Source of the DNA: Paracoccaceae bacterium
Lineage (GTDB): Bacteria; Pseudomonadota; Alphaproteobacteria; Rhodobacterales; Rhodobacteraceae
Direction: 5' to 3'
DNA length: 64,000 bases
Assembly: GCA_007692585.1 (NCBI GenBank)
Contig: REBU01000061.1
Location: 92,762-156,761, forward strand
This document shows positions 27,201 to 35,178 of the stretch, piece by piece (the first letter of the stretch is position 1; each line of letters starts with the position of its first letter). Below the pieces are notes generated by a model, which worked only from the letters and a program-made list of their open reading frames with translations, had not been told where the DNA came from and searched no databases. Position numbers and translations under genes: made by a program.

Positions 27201-28241
27201 ATGTATCAGGTGACACCGGGGAGCGGCGTGTTCGCGCTGGAGTGGGATTGTCTTGAAATTGACGGGGTGAAGGGGCTTGATCAGAGCTGGGTGCGGGTTG
27301 GCGCTGAAATGTGCTGGCGCGGCCAAGCTGTCAGGCTCGATACGCTGCCCGACAGGCGCAGGAAGGCGGATGCGCGCGTTGGGGCACAGGCGATACAGAC
27401 CCGCGCGCGCTCCGTGGCGCAGCGCATTTGCGGGATCTCCCTGCCGGAGCAGCAAAATCCTGAGGATCTGAGCGTCGCCCCTGCAGGCGGTTTCGTGCTC
27501 ACCGATGGCGCAGCGCTTTATGTTGCGCGGCTCATTCCCCGCGATCATTCCGCACTCGTTGTTTTCGATGGGGCTTTGCCTGCGCCAGGCCGGACCTGCT
27601 GGGTGGTGGATTGTGACCTGACCCCGGTCGCAATGCCGCCTGCGCGTGCTCAGGACGTGATCTGTTTTGCTTCTGACGCGATGATTGCCACGCCAACGGG
27701 GCCAGTCCCCATCGGACAACTTACGGCAGGCGCGCTGGTGGTGACGCGCGACAATGGTCCGCAGCCGGTGCTTTGGGTGGGGCAAACGACCCTGTCGGGG
27801 CTTGCTTTGCGTCAGCACAGGCATTTGCGCCCGATCCGATTGCGCTGCGGCGCATTGCAAAAAGGGGTTCCGGATGATGACCTTTGCGTGTCGCCGGCGC
27901 ATCGGGTTCTGGTGACTGGCGCCCGTGCGCGCGATCTGTTTGGCTGCGACGAAGTTTTGGCCTGCGCGCGGGATCTGGTCAATTACACGACGATCACCCC
28001 CGATCTGGCGCTGCATGGCGTGACCTATGTGCATCTGTTGCTCGAGCGGCACCAGATCATCTTCGCCAATGGGCTGGCGAGTGAAAGCTTTCACCCTGCC
28101 TTCGCCCCTGTCCAGAGCCTGCGCCAGCATCGACACACGCTGACCGCTGTCTCGGGCGATTGGGTCAGGCGGCCCGACGGCTACGGCCCAGCGGCGCGGC
28201 GTTGTCTGAGCGCGGGTGAAGCGGCTTTATTGGCCGCCTGA
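27201..28241 (+). CDS. Hint-domain protein (Hedgehog/intein-type autoprocessing)
   Basis: A 346-residue protein. The C-terminal half (about 152-300) is a Hint_2-type domain: VICFASDAMIATPTGPVPI has the Cys-Phe start and the A-block, and DDDLCVSPAHRVLVTG carries the B-block histidine. The N-terminal 150 residues have no recognised domain. Hint domains catalyse N-S acyl shift and self-cleavage; such stand-alone proteins are common in Rhodobacteraceae but poorly studied. The first block reads CFASDA rather than the more common CFxxGT, so activity may be altered. Start ATG 27201 follows a GAGGCAGAGGCAG stretch. Confidence 0.78.
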   Translation: MYQVTPGSGVFALEWDCLEIDGVKGLDQSWVRVGAEMCWRGQAVRLDTLPDRRRKADARVGAQAIQTRARSVAQRICGISLPEQQNPEDLSVAPAGGFVLTDGAALYVARLIPRDHSALVVFDGALPAPGRTCWVVDCDLTPVAMPPARAQDVICFASDAMIATPTGPVPIGQLTAGALVVTRDNGPQPVLWVGQTTLSGLALRQHRHLRPIRLRCGALQKGVPDDDLCVSPAHRVLVTGARARDLFGCDEVLACARDLVNYTTITPDLALHGVTYVHLLLERHQIIFANGLASESFHPAFAPVQSLRQHRHTLTAVSGDWVRRPDGYGPAARRCLSAGEAALLAA

Positions 28242-28248
28242 AGGTGCA

Positions 28249-28276
28249 TTGACACGCCGCACGCGGCCTGTATAAG
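28249..28276 (+). promoter_or_regulatory. Sigma-70-type promoter for rpsD
   Basis: A perfect TTGACA (28249-28254) and TATAAG (28271-28276) are separated by 16 bases. This lies between the Hint gene stop and rpsD and would start transcription about 145 bases before the rpsD start codon. It is the best housekeeping-type promoter noticed in the window. Confidence 0.75.
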
Positions 28277-28282
28277 CCGCCC

Positions 28283-28427
28283 CATCAAGGCGCAGTGGTT
28301 GCGCCTCGACCTAATTGGTGTTGGAGGCCCTCGCGAGAGGATGCCTGTCGTCCGGGGGAGACTTCGGGAAAGGACAACGCCCTTCATGGCCCCATACGGG
28401 GTGCGCGCATAACGAAGGAGATCAGCC
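28283..28427 (+). promoter_or_regulatory. Structured 5' leader of rpsD
   Basis: About 145 bases between the promoter and the start codon hold several hairpins: a perfect 7-bp stem AGGCGCA/TGCGCCT (28288-28306), CCTC-GCGA-GAGG at about 28330, a larger element around the paired GTCC/GGAC blocks (about 28346-28376), and CCCC-ATA-CGGGG near 28390. Ribosomal protein S4 represses its own operons by binding leader RNA in E. coli and Bacillus, so this leader could be an S4 target. This is inference from position and structure only. Confidence 0.45.
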
Positions 28428-29048
28428 GTGACCAAACGCACGTCTGCCAAGTACAAACTCGACCGCCGCATGGGCGAAAACATCTGGGGCCGTCCCAAGA
28501 GCCCAGTCAACAAGCGTGAATATGGTCCTGGTCAGCATGGCCAGCGCCGCAAGGGTAAGCTGTCGGATTTCGGCACTCAGCTGCGCGCCAAGCAGAAGCT
28601 GAAGGGTCATTATGGGGATCTGACCGAGAAGCAGTTCCGCCGCATCTACGCAGAGGCCGAGCGCGTCAAGGGCGACACGGGCGAAAACCTGATCGGCCTG
28701 CTGGAGCGTCGTCTGGATGCCGTGATCTACCGCGCCAAATTCGTGCCAACTGTCTTTGCGGCACGTCAATTCGTGAACCACGGTCATGTCACGGTGAACG
28801 GCAACCGCGTGAACATTCCAAGCTACCGCGTAAAGGAAGGCGATGTGATTGCCATCCGCGATAAGTCCAAGCAACTCGCCATCGTGCTTGAAGCGGTTGC
28901 GCTGACCGAGCGTGATGTGCCTGATTATCTGGAAGTCGATCATTCCAAGATGACCGCGACTTTCCTGCGTACGCCGACACTGGGCGATGTGCCCTACGCT
29001 GTGCAGATGGAACCGAACCTGGTCGTCGAATTTTACGCGAAGAACTGA
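28428..29048 (+). CDS. rpsD: 30S ribosomal protein S4
   Basis: A 206-residue protein that nucleates assembly of the 30S body. The start is GTG at 28428 ([16 protein letters not shown]) with AAGGAG upstream. [20 protein letters not shown] is a strong S4 signature, and the S4 RNA-binding domain is seen around [11 protein letters not shown]...[16 protein letters not shown] (about residues 95-140). It is monocistronic here, with its own promoter and a canonical terminator, rather than within the rpsK/rpoA operon of enterobacteria. Confidence 0.97.
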   Translation: MTKRTSAKYKLDRRMGENIWGRPKSPVNKREYGPGQHGQRRKGKLSDFGTQLRAKQKLKGHYGDLTEKQFRRIYAEAERVKGDTGENLIGLLERRLDAVIYRAKFVPTVFAARQFVNHGHVTVNGNRVNIPSYRVKEGDVIAIRDKSKQLAIVLEAVALTERDVPDYLEVDHSKMTATFLRTPTLGDVPYAVQMEPNLVVEFYAKN

Positions 29049-29072
29049 TTTTCCTATCGGTTCGAGGACAGC

Positions 29073-29100
29073 AAACCCCGCCGTTTCGGCGGGGTTTTTT
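29073..29100 (+). terminator. Rho-independent terminator of rpsD
   Basis: A 10-bp perfect stem AACCCCGCCG/CGGCGGGGTT with a three-base TTT loop, followed directly by a T run to position 29100. It begins 25 bases after the rpsD stop codon. Confidence 0.92.
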
Positions 29101-29177
29101 GCTGCCCCTGACTGCCCTTCGGGCGTCCCGCCCCACCCACCCACCCGCGCGCCGCCCGAAGGGCAGGCAGGGGCAGG
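29101..29177. repeat. 24-bp near-perfect inverted repeat
   Basis: Positions 29101-29124 and 29154-29177 are reverse complements except for about one to two mismatches. The 29-base spacer is C-rich with CCCACCCACCCACCC. It directly follows the rpsD terminator and has no U tract of its own. It may be a second terminator, an mRNA 3'-end stabiliser, or a remnant mobile element end. Confidence 0.6.
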
Positions 29178-29846
29178 CAGCGGTTGGGCTCGGTTTGCGG
29201 CCGACACCCGCGCTTCAGGGAGGGGATGATCCGACCTCCCTCCCAGACAAAGTCAAAGAGATCGTTGGATCTGTTGACGGGCAGTCCCTGCACGGCAATA
29301 TCGAGCCCCGGGCCCGTGGGCCGGCAAGAGCGCGCAGCGCAAGCCGATACTTGTCGACATCGTGACGCCAAGTGGGATGACCACTGCAATTCCATGTTGC
29401 GCCGCATGGCTGCCGCGTCAAGGGGAGGACGTATCGCTACTTTATGGCCTTGCGTCCGTCCTCTGCCAGCATGAACAGATCTGTCTGAGCTGCTGGTAGG
29501 AGCAGGATCTATGCTGATCGCCAAAATCCATATCACACGAGGTCGATAGGCATTGCAGTGTTTCTACATCCGCTGCTGCGCAGCGCGTGATCGTTTGCAC
29601 GGTGCGCACCATATCCCCGGATTGGTCGAGAGCTGTTTCTGAGGATCGCCCTCGTTCAGCCTGAGCTTGCGAATAGTCATGCCGTATCTCTCCCTTGGGC
29701 TCCTGATCGCCGTATCTTTTCCAGTCCGGGACAATCCTGCTGATGCGGGCGGATGACTGACTGCAGCCAATCCCCGATATGCACGCCAGAATAGCGTTGA
29801 GACGCGCCGCCCCGGAGGAAAGGGCAGCGCGGGCTGGAGGCCACGA
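29178..29846. other. Gene-poor gap between rpsD and pyc
   Basis: About 670 bases without a convincing gene. Short open frames occur on both strands, but none has a plausible ribosome-binding site, family motif or consistent codon usage. The minus-strand frames near 29210-29536 read as low-confidence fragments and could be decayed coding sequence, but no transposase or other family was recognised. A GGGAGG/CCTCCC stem at about 29218-29247 is the only further structure noted. Confidence 0.5.
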
Positions 29847-32800
29847 TTACTCCAGTTCGATCAGCAGATCCTTGGCATCGATCTGAGCGCCCGGCTGGAC
29901 ATGCACCGCTTTGACAATAGCCACGCGCTCGGCATGCAGCCCGGTTTCCATCTTCATGGCCTCGATGGTCAGCAACAGGTCGCCGGGATGGACCTTCGCG
30001 CCGACATTGACTGCGACAGACGCCACGGAGCCCGGCATCGGTGCGCCAACATGGTCGGGATTGCTCGCGTCGGCCTTGGGGCGCTGGGCCGTCTTCGCCT
30101 TCACGGCGCGGTTGGGCACGCGGATCGTGCGCGGCTGGCCATTGAGTTCGAAAAACACTTTCGCGTCGCCCTCGTCGGTGGTTTCGCCCACGGTGATCAT
30201 GCGGATTTCCAGCGTTTTGCCAGGGTCGATCTCGACCGAGATTTCTTCGCCGGCGTCCATTCCGTAGAAAAACGTCCGCGTGGGCAAAGTGCGTACGGGG
30301 CCGTAGATCTGATGGCGGCTCATATACTCCATGAAAACCTTGGGATACATCAGATAGCCATTCAGGTCTTCGTTATCAATCTCGATCCCTTCCAGCTCGG
30401 CGCTGAGTTTGGCGCGGGTCGCTTCCAGATCGACCAGGGGCAGGTGTTTGCCCGGACGATCCGTCAGGGGCGTGTCGCCTTTCAGCACCTTCTTCGCGAT
30501 ATCCTCCGGCCACCCTCCCGGCGGCTGACCAAGATTGCCCCGCATCATGTCGATCACGGACTCAGGGAAACTCAGATCCTTATCGGGATTTTCGACATCC
30601 GCTCGACTCAGTCCTTGCGTGACCATCATCAGCGCCATGTCGCCCACCACCTTCGAGGACGGTGTGACCTTGACAATATCGCCGAACATCATGTTCACAT
30701 CCGCATAGGTGCGCGCGATGTCTGGCCAGCGGTCTTCCAGTCCCATCGAGCGCGCCTGCGCCTTGAGATTGGTGAATTGGCCACCGGGCATCTCGTGCAG
30801 ATAGACCTCGGACGATGGGGCCTGTTGGGCAGATTCAAACGCTGCGTAATGCAGGCGCACCTCTTCCCAATAATCCGAAATCTTGCGGATCGCAGCCATA
30901 TCAAGGCCGGTGTCGCGCTCCGTGAAACGCAGCGCTTCCACGATCGAGCCGAGCGTGGGCTGCGAGGTGTTGCCGGAAAACGCATCCATCGCGGCATCCG
31001 CAGCATCGACCCCGGCCTCGGCCGCCGCAAGGATGGTCGCGCCTGCAATGCCGCCTGTGTCATGCGTGTGGAAATGGATGGGAAGGCCTACTTCTTCGCG
31101 CAACGCACGCACCAGAATGCGAGCTGAGGCCGGTTTCAATAGACCGGCCATATCCTTCAGCCCCAGCACATGCGCACCTGCGTCGCGCAGCGCCTTGCCC
31201 ATCTCGACATAGTATTTCAGATCGTATTTCGCGCGGTCCGGGTTCAGAATGTCGCCAGTATAGCAAATCGTGCCTTCGCAGACCTTGTTCGCCTCGATCA
31301 CGGCATCCATCGCCACGCGCATATTCTCGACCCAGTTCAGGCTGTCGAAAACGCGGAACACATCGACGCCGGTTTCTGCGGCCTGCGCCACGAAAGCCTG
31401 CACCACATTATCGGGATAATTGGTGTAGCCGACCCCGTTCGAGGCGCGTAGCAGCATCTGGGTCATCAGGTTGGGCATGCGCGCGCGCAGGTCGCGCAGG
31501 CGCTGCCAAGGGCATTCCTGCAAGAAGCGGTAGGCCACGTCAAAGGTTGCGCCGCCCCAGCACTCGACGGAGAAGAGTTGCGGCAGCATCTCTGCATAGG
31601 CAGGCGCGACCCGCACCATATCAATCGAGCGCATCCGGGTGGCCAGAAGCGACTGATGCGCGTCGCGCATGGTCGTGTCGGTCAGCAACAACTGCTTTTG
31701 CGCGGCCATCCAGTCCGCCACAGCCTGTGGCCCTTCGGCGTCAAGGATCTGCTTGGTGCCCGGCGGTGGCGTGCCAGTCGTGCGTGGCGGGACAGGGGTC
31801 TTGATCCCGGCCGGTGGCAGGGCGCGGCCTGCAGTCTCCGGGTGACCGTTGATGGTAATATCGGCGACATAGGTCAGGATCTTGGTGGCCCGGTCGCGCC
31901 GGGCCGTGAAGTTGAACAACTCATCCGTGGTGTCGATGAATTTGGTTGTGTAGCTCATGTCCAGGAAGGTCGGATGCTTGAGCAGATTGATCACGAAATC
32001 CAGGTTCGTGCTGACACCACGGATGCGGAATTCTCGCAGCGCGCGGTCCATGCGCAAGATCGCTTCCGTCGGGGTGGGGGCCCAGGCCGTGACCTTGACG
32101 AGGAGCGAATCATAGTAGCGCGTGATGACGCCACCCGCATAGGCCGTGCCGCCATCCAGCCGGATGCCCATGCCCGTGGCCGAGCGATAGGCTGTCAGGC
32201 GGCCATAATCGGGGATGAAATTGTTCAGCGGGTCTTCTGTCGTCACCCGGCATTGCACAGCATGCCCGGTCAGGGTCACATCGCCCTGACTTGGCGTGCC
32301 CGTGGCTTCTGAAAGTGTCGCGCCTTCGGCAATGCGGATCTGGGCCTTGACGATATCGATGCCCGTCACTTCCTCAGTCACTGTGTGTTCGACCTGAACG
32401 CGCGGATTGACTTCGATGAAATAGAACTGCTCGTCGTCCATATCCATCAGGAACTCGACAGTGCCTGCGTTCTGATAACCGACCGCACGCCCGATCTTCA
32501 GCGCAAGCTCGCAGACTGCGGCGCGCTGGGCGTCGCTCAGATACGGGGCAGGGGCGCGTTCGACGACTTTCTGGTTGCGCCGCTGCACAGTGCAATCGCG
32601 CTCATAGAGGTGGTAGAGATTGCCGTGGCCGTCGCCGAGAAGCTGCACTTCTACATGGCGCGCGCGCAGGATCATTTTCTCGAGATAGCCCTCGCCATTG
32701 CCGAAAGCGGCCTCGGCCTCGCGGCGTCCCTCGCGGACCTTTGCTTCGATCTCATCCGCCGCCATGATAGGCCGCATGCCGCGTCCGCCCCCGCCATGGC

Positions 32801-33287
32801 TGGCTTTGAGCATCAACGGATAGCCTACGTCCGCAGCCATGGCGCGGATGGCGTCCATGTCGTCGCCCAGAAGCTCAGTCGCGGGGATGACCGGAACGCC
32901 GGCCTCGATCGCCACGCGTCGCGCGCTGGCCTTGTCACCAAGGGCGCGCATGGTATCGGCCCTGGGGCCTATGAATGTGATCCCGTTGGCCGCGCAGGCA
33001 TCGACCAGTGCAGGGTTCTCGCTCAGAAGCCCATAGCCGGGATGGATCGCATCCGCACCTGCGGCTTTCGCCACGCGGATGATCTCCTCGATGGAGAGAT
33101 AAGCGGCAACAGGCCCCAGACCTTCGCCAATACGGTAGGCTTCATCGGCTTTGAAGCGGTGCAGGCCAAGCTTATCTTCTTCGGCGAAGACAGCGACAGT
33201 GCGTTTGCCCAATTCATTTGCAGCCCGCATGATCCGAATGGCAATTTCACCGCGATTGGCGATGAGGATTTTCTTGAATTCGGCCAT
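29847..33287 (-). CDS. pyc: Pyruvate carboxylase
   Basis: A 1146-residue multifunctional enzyme that carboxylates pyruvate to oxaloacetate. An N-terminal biotin carboxylase (about 1-450; start AEFKKILIANRGEIAIRI, ATP-grasp loop KASHGGGGRGMRPI) is followed by the carboxyltransferase domain (about 530-830; LLLTDTTMRDAHQSLLATR and HFHTHDTGG). The C-terminal biotinyl domain has K1112 in EAMKMETG. Full length, no truncation. It lies 89 bases downstream of the L-lactate-dehydrogenase-like gene, which fits lactate feeding into anaplerosis. The start is MAEFKK at 33287 rather than ten codons upstream. Confidence 0.97.
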   Translation of the reverse strand: MAEFKKILIANRGEIAIRIMRAANELGKRTVAVFAEEDKLGLHRFKADEAYRIGEGLGPVAAYLSIEEIIRVAKAAGADAIHPGYGLLSENPALVDACAANGITFIGPRADTMRALGDKASARRVAIEAGVPVIPATELLGDDMDAIRAMAADVGYPLMLKASHGGGGRGMRPIMAADEIEAKVREGRREAEAAFGNGEGYLEKMILRARHVEVQLLGDGHGNLYHLYERDCTVQRRNQKVVERAPAPYLSDAQRAAVCELALKIGRAVGYQNAGTVEFLMDMDDEQFYFIEVNPRVQVEHTVTEEVTGIDIVKAQIRIAEGATLSEATGTPSQGDVTLTGHAVQCRVTTEDPLNNFIPDYGRLTAYRSATGMGIRLDGGTAYAGGVITRYYDSLLVKVTAWAPTPTEAILRMDRALREFRIRGVSTNLDFVINLLKHPTFLDMSYTTKFIDTTDELFNFTARRDRATKILTYVADITINGHPETAGRALPPAGIKTPVPPRTTGTPPPGTKQILDAEGPQAVADWMAAQKQLLLTDTTMRDAHQSLLATRMRSIDMVRVAPAYAEMLPQLFSVECWGGATFDVAYRFLQECPWQRLRDLRARMPNLMTQMLLRASNGVGYTNYPDNVVQAFVAQAAETGVDVFRVFDSLNWVENMRVAMDAVIEANKVCEGTICYTGDILNPDRAKYDLKYYVEMGKALRDAGAHVLGLKDMAGLLKPASARILVRALREEVGLPIHFHTHDTGGIAGATILAAAEAGVDAADAAMDAFSGNTSQPTLGSIVEALRFTERDTGLDMAAIRKISDYWEEVRLHYAAFESAQQAPSSEVYLHEMPGGQFTNLKAQARSMGLEDRWPDIARTYADVNMMFGDIVKVTPSSKVVGDMALMMVTQGLSRADVENPDKDLSFPESVIDMMRGNLGQPPGGWPEDIAKKVLKGDTPLTDRPGKHLPLVDLEATRAKLSAELEGIEIDNEDLNGYLMYPKVFMEYMSRHQIYGPVRTLPTRTFFYGMDAGEEISVEIDPGKTLEIRMITVGETTDEGDAKVFFELNGQPRTIRVPNRAVKAKTAQRPKADASNPDHVGAPMPGSVASVAVNVGAKVHPGDLLLTIEAMKMETGLHAERVAIVKAVHVQPGAQIDAKDLLIELE

Positions 33288-33376
33288 TATGCCCCCCTGT
33301 GGCGTGTGCTTGCGCATCTGATAGCCAAATTTCTAGGCTAATTTCTGCGTTGCAGTAAAGGGCTTGTTAGATTTCG

Positions 33377-34540
33377 TCAGGTTTCAGCTTCGAAGCTATG
33401 CGGGATCAAAAGTTGCGAGGCAGCCTCGCGCGGTGTTGAAATCCCCATCTGGGTCATGTTTGCCACCAGATCATCATGCAGCACTTGCGCCAGATGTGCA
33501 GGCCCGGTTTCACCAAGAGCACCAAGTGCATAATGCCATCCGCGTCCAAGCATGGCGAAATTCGCCCCGCACGCAAACGCGCGCAGCACATCCAGCCCTG
33601 ACTCGATCCCTCCATCGACGATCAGCGGCATCTCCGGTCCGATGGCTGCGCGGATCCGCCGCAGGGCGTCAGGTGATGCCGGGGCCCCATCGAACTGCCG
33701 CCCGCCATGATTGGATACCCAGAGCGCATCGGCACCCGCCGCGTGCAGGGGGTGCGCATCGTCGGGATCGAGCACGCCCTTGACCACCAGCGGCCCGGAC
33801 CACAGGTCACGCACGGCGCGCAGATAATCCCAGTCGGGCGCGGCGCGCAGCAGATAGCCCGCATGGGCCGTCGAGGGCGCGTTTCCGTCCATCTTCAGAT
33901 AGCTTTCCATCAGGCGCAGACGGGGCTGACCATGGCGCAGCGTTCCGAATGCCCAGGACGGGCGCTGGGCAATTTGCCAGAGCATCGAAGGCGTGAGCTT
34001 GGGTGGAATAGCGAGTTGTGCGCGCAACTGCCGTTCACGCCGCGATGGCCCGGGCAGATCGACGGTCAGCACCAGCACCTTAAATCCCGCCGCCCGCGCA
34101 CGGCGTAGCAAATCGGCGCGAATATCTGGGTCTTTCGGCGGATAGAGCTGAAACCAGCCCATATCGCCCGCAATCGGGCCAATCGTTTCGGGCAGTTGCG
34201 TGGCGACGGTGCTCAGGCAATAAGGCAGGCGATGGTGCGCGGCCATGCGCGCAAGCGCGGCCTCTGCGCCCGGCCAGATCAGTCCTGACATCCCCACAGG
34301 CGCGACGCCAAGGGGCAGCGAGAATTCCTGACCAAACAGCCGCGTTCTCAGATCTGGTGTGATGGGACCGCGCAGGATGGCGGGTCGGAACAGGATCTGG
34401 TCGAGCGCGGCGCGGTTGCGGGGTTTGACCGATTCGGTTCCGGTGGCACTGTCGAGATACTCCCAAACAAAATAAGGCACGCGCCGCCGACAGGCACGCT
34501 TCATATCCGTCAGGGCTGGAAAGCGCAGGTTGAGTGTCAT
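33377..34540 (-). CDS. lldD: FMN-dependent alpha-hydroxy-acid dehydrogenase (L-lactate dehydrogenase type)
   Basis: A 387-residue TIM-barrel flavoenzyme. The active-site motif SNHGGRQFDGAPA contains the catalytic histidine and arginine, followed by IVDGGIESGLDVLRAFACGA, the FMN phosphate site. RRRVPYFVWEYLDSATGTE at the N-terminus is typical of LldD/lactate oxidase/glycolate oxidase proteins. The L-lactate assignment rests on overall resemblance and its position upstream of pyc; mandelate or glycolate are alternatives. The start is MTLNLRFP at 34540, divergent from the BLUF gene. Confidence 0.85.
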   Translation of the reverse strand: MTLNLRFPALTDMKRACRRRVPYFVWEYLDSATGTESVKPRNRAALDQILFRPAILRGPITPDLRTRLFGQEFSLPLGVAPVGMSGLIWPGAEAALARMAAHHRLPYCLSTVATQLPETIGPIAGDMGWFQLYPPKDPDIRADLLRRARAAGFKVLVLTVDLPGPSRRERQLRAQLAIPPKLTPSMLWQIAQRPSWAFGTLRHGQPRLRLMESYLKMDGNAPSTAHAGYLLRAAPDWDYLRAVRDLWSGPLVVKGVLDPDDAHPLHAAGADALWVSNHGGRQFDGAPASPDALRRIRAAIGPEMPLIVDGGIESGLDVLRAFACGANFAMLGRGWHYALGALGETGPAHLAQVLHDDLVANMTQMGISTPREAASQLLIPHSFEAET

Positions 34541-34658
34541 CTCGGATATCCGCTGCAAGGCGCTCGTGAAACAATCATGTAGATTTTGCCTTGGCAAGCA
34601 CCCGCTGCTTTACCCGATCTTCACCGATTTGGATTTAAGGTTGGAAACTGGGTCAGTC

Positions 34659-35114
34659 TTGGGGGCGAAATTGCGGCGCTTAATTTATCTCAGCAGTGCA
34701 GAGCAAGGGTTTACCGCTGCGGATCTGGACGATGTATTGACCGTGTCGCGGCGCAATAACCATCGTGACGGTGTCACTGGCTTGCTCGCGTATCATGACG
34801 GCTGTTTCTTCCAGGCGGTGGAAGGGCCCGCTGACGCAATCGCAGCGCTTCTGTCGCGGATTCGTACTGACAAGCGCCATTGCAATATCCTGACCTTGTC
34901 GGACACGACCCCGACAGAGCGGGCATTTCCCGACTGGAACATGGCCCTAGTGCCACGTACCGAACTGGCGCAGGTCGCAAGCAAGGCTGGCATTTCGCTC
35001 ACGGAACTATCGGAAAACCCTTTTCAGCTCTCTGCGGATCGTCGGGTGAATATTCTTTTCGCAAGCTTCTTGCAGGGATTTCGCGATGTAACCCCGCGTG
35101 TGTCCTTCCGATGA
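34659..35114 (+). CDS. Short BLUF-domain blue-light sensor
   Basis: A 151-residue protein that is essentially one BLUF domain (residues 5-100) plus a C-terminal helical tail. The flavin-site residues are present: Y10 in RRLIYLSS, N33/N34 in SRRNNHRDGVTGLLAYH, Q52 in GCFFQAVEGP, and W93/M95 in PDWNMALV. BLUF proteins bind FAD and signal by rearranging the Tyr-Gln hydrogen-bond network. No effector domain is attached, so it likely acts through a protein partner. The start is uncertain: no ATG lies close, TTG 34659 gives the usual N-terminus, and TTG 34641 is an alternative. It overlaps nothing and is divergent from lldD. Confidence 0.88.
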   Translation: MGAKLRRLIYLSSAEQGFTAADLDDVLTVSRRNNHRDGVTGLLAYHDGCFFQAVEGPADAIAALLSRIRTDKRHCNILTLSDTTPTERAFPDWNMALVPRTELAQVASKAGISLTELSENPFQLSADRRVNILFASFLQGFRDVTPRVSFR

Positions 35115-35178
35115 TTTATTGACGAACGGAGCATGAACACCGCTTTTCCTTGCATCCAACCTCCGATATGCTGTCGAT

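Noticed and set aside
29154..29177. Right arm of the inverted repeat as an insertion-sequence end
   Set aside because: No transposase gene or second end at a typical distance was found.
29054..29536. Possible transposase remnant in the gap after rpsD
   Set aside because: No DDE, HUH or other transposase motifs could be read in any frame, and no target-site duplication was seen.
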